A DNA stretch of 5,945 nt, from NCBI GenBank assembly GCA_028287415.1, contig JAQBPS010000662.1, forward strand, positions 1-5,945. Direction: 5' to 3'. Shown one piece after another: positions 5,036-5,945 of the stretch (position 1 is its first letter; each line of letters opens with the position of its first letter). Under the pieces are notes generated by a model, which saw only the letters and a program-made list of their open reading frames with translations, was not told where the DNA came from and searched no databases. The stretch comes from Bacillota bacterium. Lineage in GTDB: Bacteria; Bacillota; Sulfobacillia; Symbiobacteriales; Symbiobacteriaceae. Position numbers and translations under genes: made by a program.

Positions 5036-5945
5036 ATGTCGTCTTTGTATGATCGGATCAAGACCAAGGAGAAGGAGAGCCGCAGCGCATTGCCCGGGCA
5101 GCACGCACATGGCGCTGCCCGCATCCGGGAAGCGCTGGGCATGTCGCCGGCGGGGTTCAAGCCCGCCGTTGAGAGCCCCGAGGTCAAAAATCGGCGTGAT
5201 CTGAAGAACCGGGTGCAGCAGCGGTTGATCCAGGAAATCGACGCGAAGCTGCTCGTCAACACCCGCGAGATGACCGAACAGCAGAAGCTGGAGGTCCAGC
5301 AGAAGATCCTGGAGGTGCTCGCCAAGGAGGAGAGCGTGCCGCCCCTGGAGCGGGACGCGATCGCTGGCGACCTCTACGCCGAGATCGTTGGCTATGGCCC
5401 GATTCAGTCGCTGCTGGATGACCCGGAGGTCAGCGAGGTGATGGTGAACGCGCCTGACCAGATCTACGTCGAGATCAAGGGCAAGCTGCTGCTCACGGAT
5501 GTACAGTTCGCCTCGGATCAGCAGATTTTGCAGGTGATCGACAAGATCGTCGCCCCCCTCGGCCGGCGCATTGATGAGAGCAGTCCCATGGTCGACGCCC
5601 GTCTGCCGGACGGCAGCCGCGTCAACGCCATCATCCCACCCCTGGCCCTGAAAGGGCCGTCGCTCACGATCCGTAAATTTGCCCGCCAACCGATCACGAT
5701 CGAGAACCTGGTCGAGTGGGGTACCCTGAGCAAGTCCATGGCACTCTTCCTGGAAGCTTGCGTCAAGGCACGGCTCAACGTGGTCGTCTCCGGCGGCACC
5801 GGTTCCGGCAAAACGACCACCTTGAATGTCCTCTCCTCGTTCATTCCTGACGATGAGCGGATCGTCACGATCGAGGACGCGGCCGAGCTGCAGATGCGGC
5901 AGGAGCATGTCGTATCCCTGGAGACCCGCCCGGCCAACATCGAGG
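5036..5945 (+). CDS. cpaF: CpaF/TadA secretion ATPase, N-terminal part (runs off window)
   Basis: The first 303 residues of the hexameric type II/IV secretion ATPase that drives Tad pilus polymerisation at the cytoplasmic face of the membrane. Residues 1-65 are charged and variable. The conserved N-terminal domain follows, with DLYAEIVGYGPIQSLLDDPEVSEVMVN and the LPDGSRVNAIIPPLA stretch. Then come the Walker A motif GGTGSGKTTT (253-262) and the acidic IVTIEDAAEL segment. The frame is open to the last base with no stop; family members are usually about 400-500 residues, so the His box and C-terminal end lie outside. ATG 5036 follows a GGGGTGGG sequence (5023-5030) that can serve as ribosome binding site. 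The gene starts 12 nt after cpaE, as in most tad operons, and is normally followed by tadB and tadC. Confidence 0.93.
   Translation, partial: MSSLYDRIKTKEKESRSALPGQHAHGAARIREALGMSPAGFKPAVESPEVKNRRDLKNRVQQRLIQEIDAKLLVNTREMTEQQKLEVQQKILEVLAKEESVPPLERDAIAGDLYAEIVGYGPIQSLLDDPEVSEVMVNAPDQIYVEIKGKLLLTDVQFASDQQILQVIDKIVAPLGRRIDESSPMVDARLPDGSRVNAIIPPLALKGPSLTIRKFARQPITIENLVEWGTLSKSMALFLEACVKARLNVVVSGGTGSGKTTTLNVLSSFIPDDERIVTIEDAAELQMRQEHVVSLETRPANIE

Noticed and set aside
5006..5908. 300-codon open frame on the - strand
   Set aside because: It is the antisense shadow of cpaF, whose translation matches the ATPase family with a Walker A motif. High GC content at third positions makes long antisense frames common.
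1..5945. CRISPR array, tRNA, rRNA, insertion sequence or transposase
   Set aside because: No regularly spaced repeat array, tRNA-like cloverleaf, rRNA core sequence, transposase motif or terminal inverted repeats were recognised.

Overview
The window carries the front part of a Tad (tight adherence, Flp-type type IVc) pilus operon, all on the + strand. In order it holds an upstream terminator, a long non-coding leader with a c-di-GMP-I (GEMM-I) riboswitch, three small Flp prepilin genes, a TadE-like pseudopilin gene, a TadG-like gene, cpaB, cpaE/tadZ and the first two thirds of cpaF/tadA, which runs off the right edge.

Host: the DNA is GC-rich, ribosome binding sites are strong (AAGGAGG, AGGAGGT, GGGAGGTG), several genes start with GTG, and cpaB is followed directly by cpaE and cpaF with no secretin gene (cpaC/rcpA) or cpaD between. 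That fits a monoderm, for example a high-GC member of the Firmicutes or a related lineage. This is inference; no taxonomic marker is present.

Layout: 1-404 is non-coding, with a likely intrinsic terminator (29-50), a 16-bp direct repeat (230-245, 268-283), a small hairpin (292-306) and a candidate sigma-A-type promoter (370-398). From about 405 to 689 is the leader: the aptamer (472-571), then a strong stem-loop (613-658), then the ribosome binding site of the first pilin. From 690 to 1549 is the pilin region. Flp1 and flp3 are near-identical copies inside a duplicated ~258-nt block, with a divergent flp2 between them, and a 37-nt hairpin is repeated after flp2 and after flp3. From 1583 onward tadE, tadG, cpaB, cpaE and cpaF follow with short gaps, and gene order and spacing suggest one transcript.

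Working model: pilins are processed by a prepilin peptidase (not in this window) and polymerised by the CpaF ATPase, with CpaE localising the machine, CpaB acting at the envelope and TadE/TadG as minor or accessory pilus components. The riboswitch puts the pilin mRNA under control of cyclic di-GMP. CpaE has an apparently phosphorylatable receiver domain, which suggests a second signalling input at protein level.
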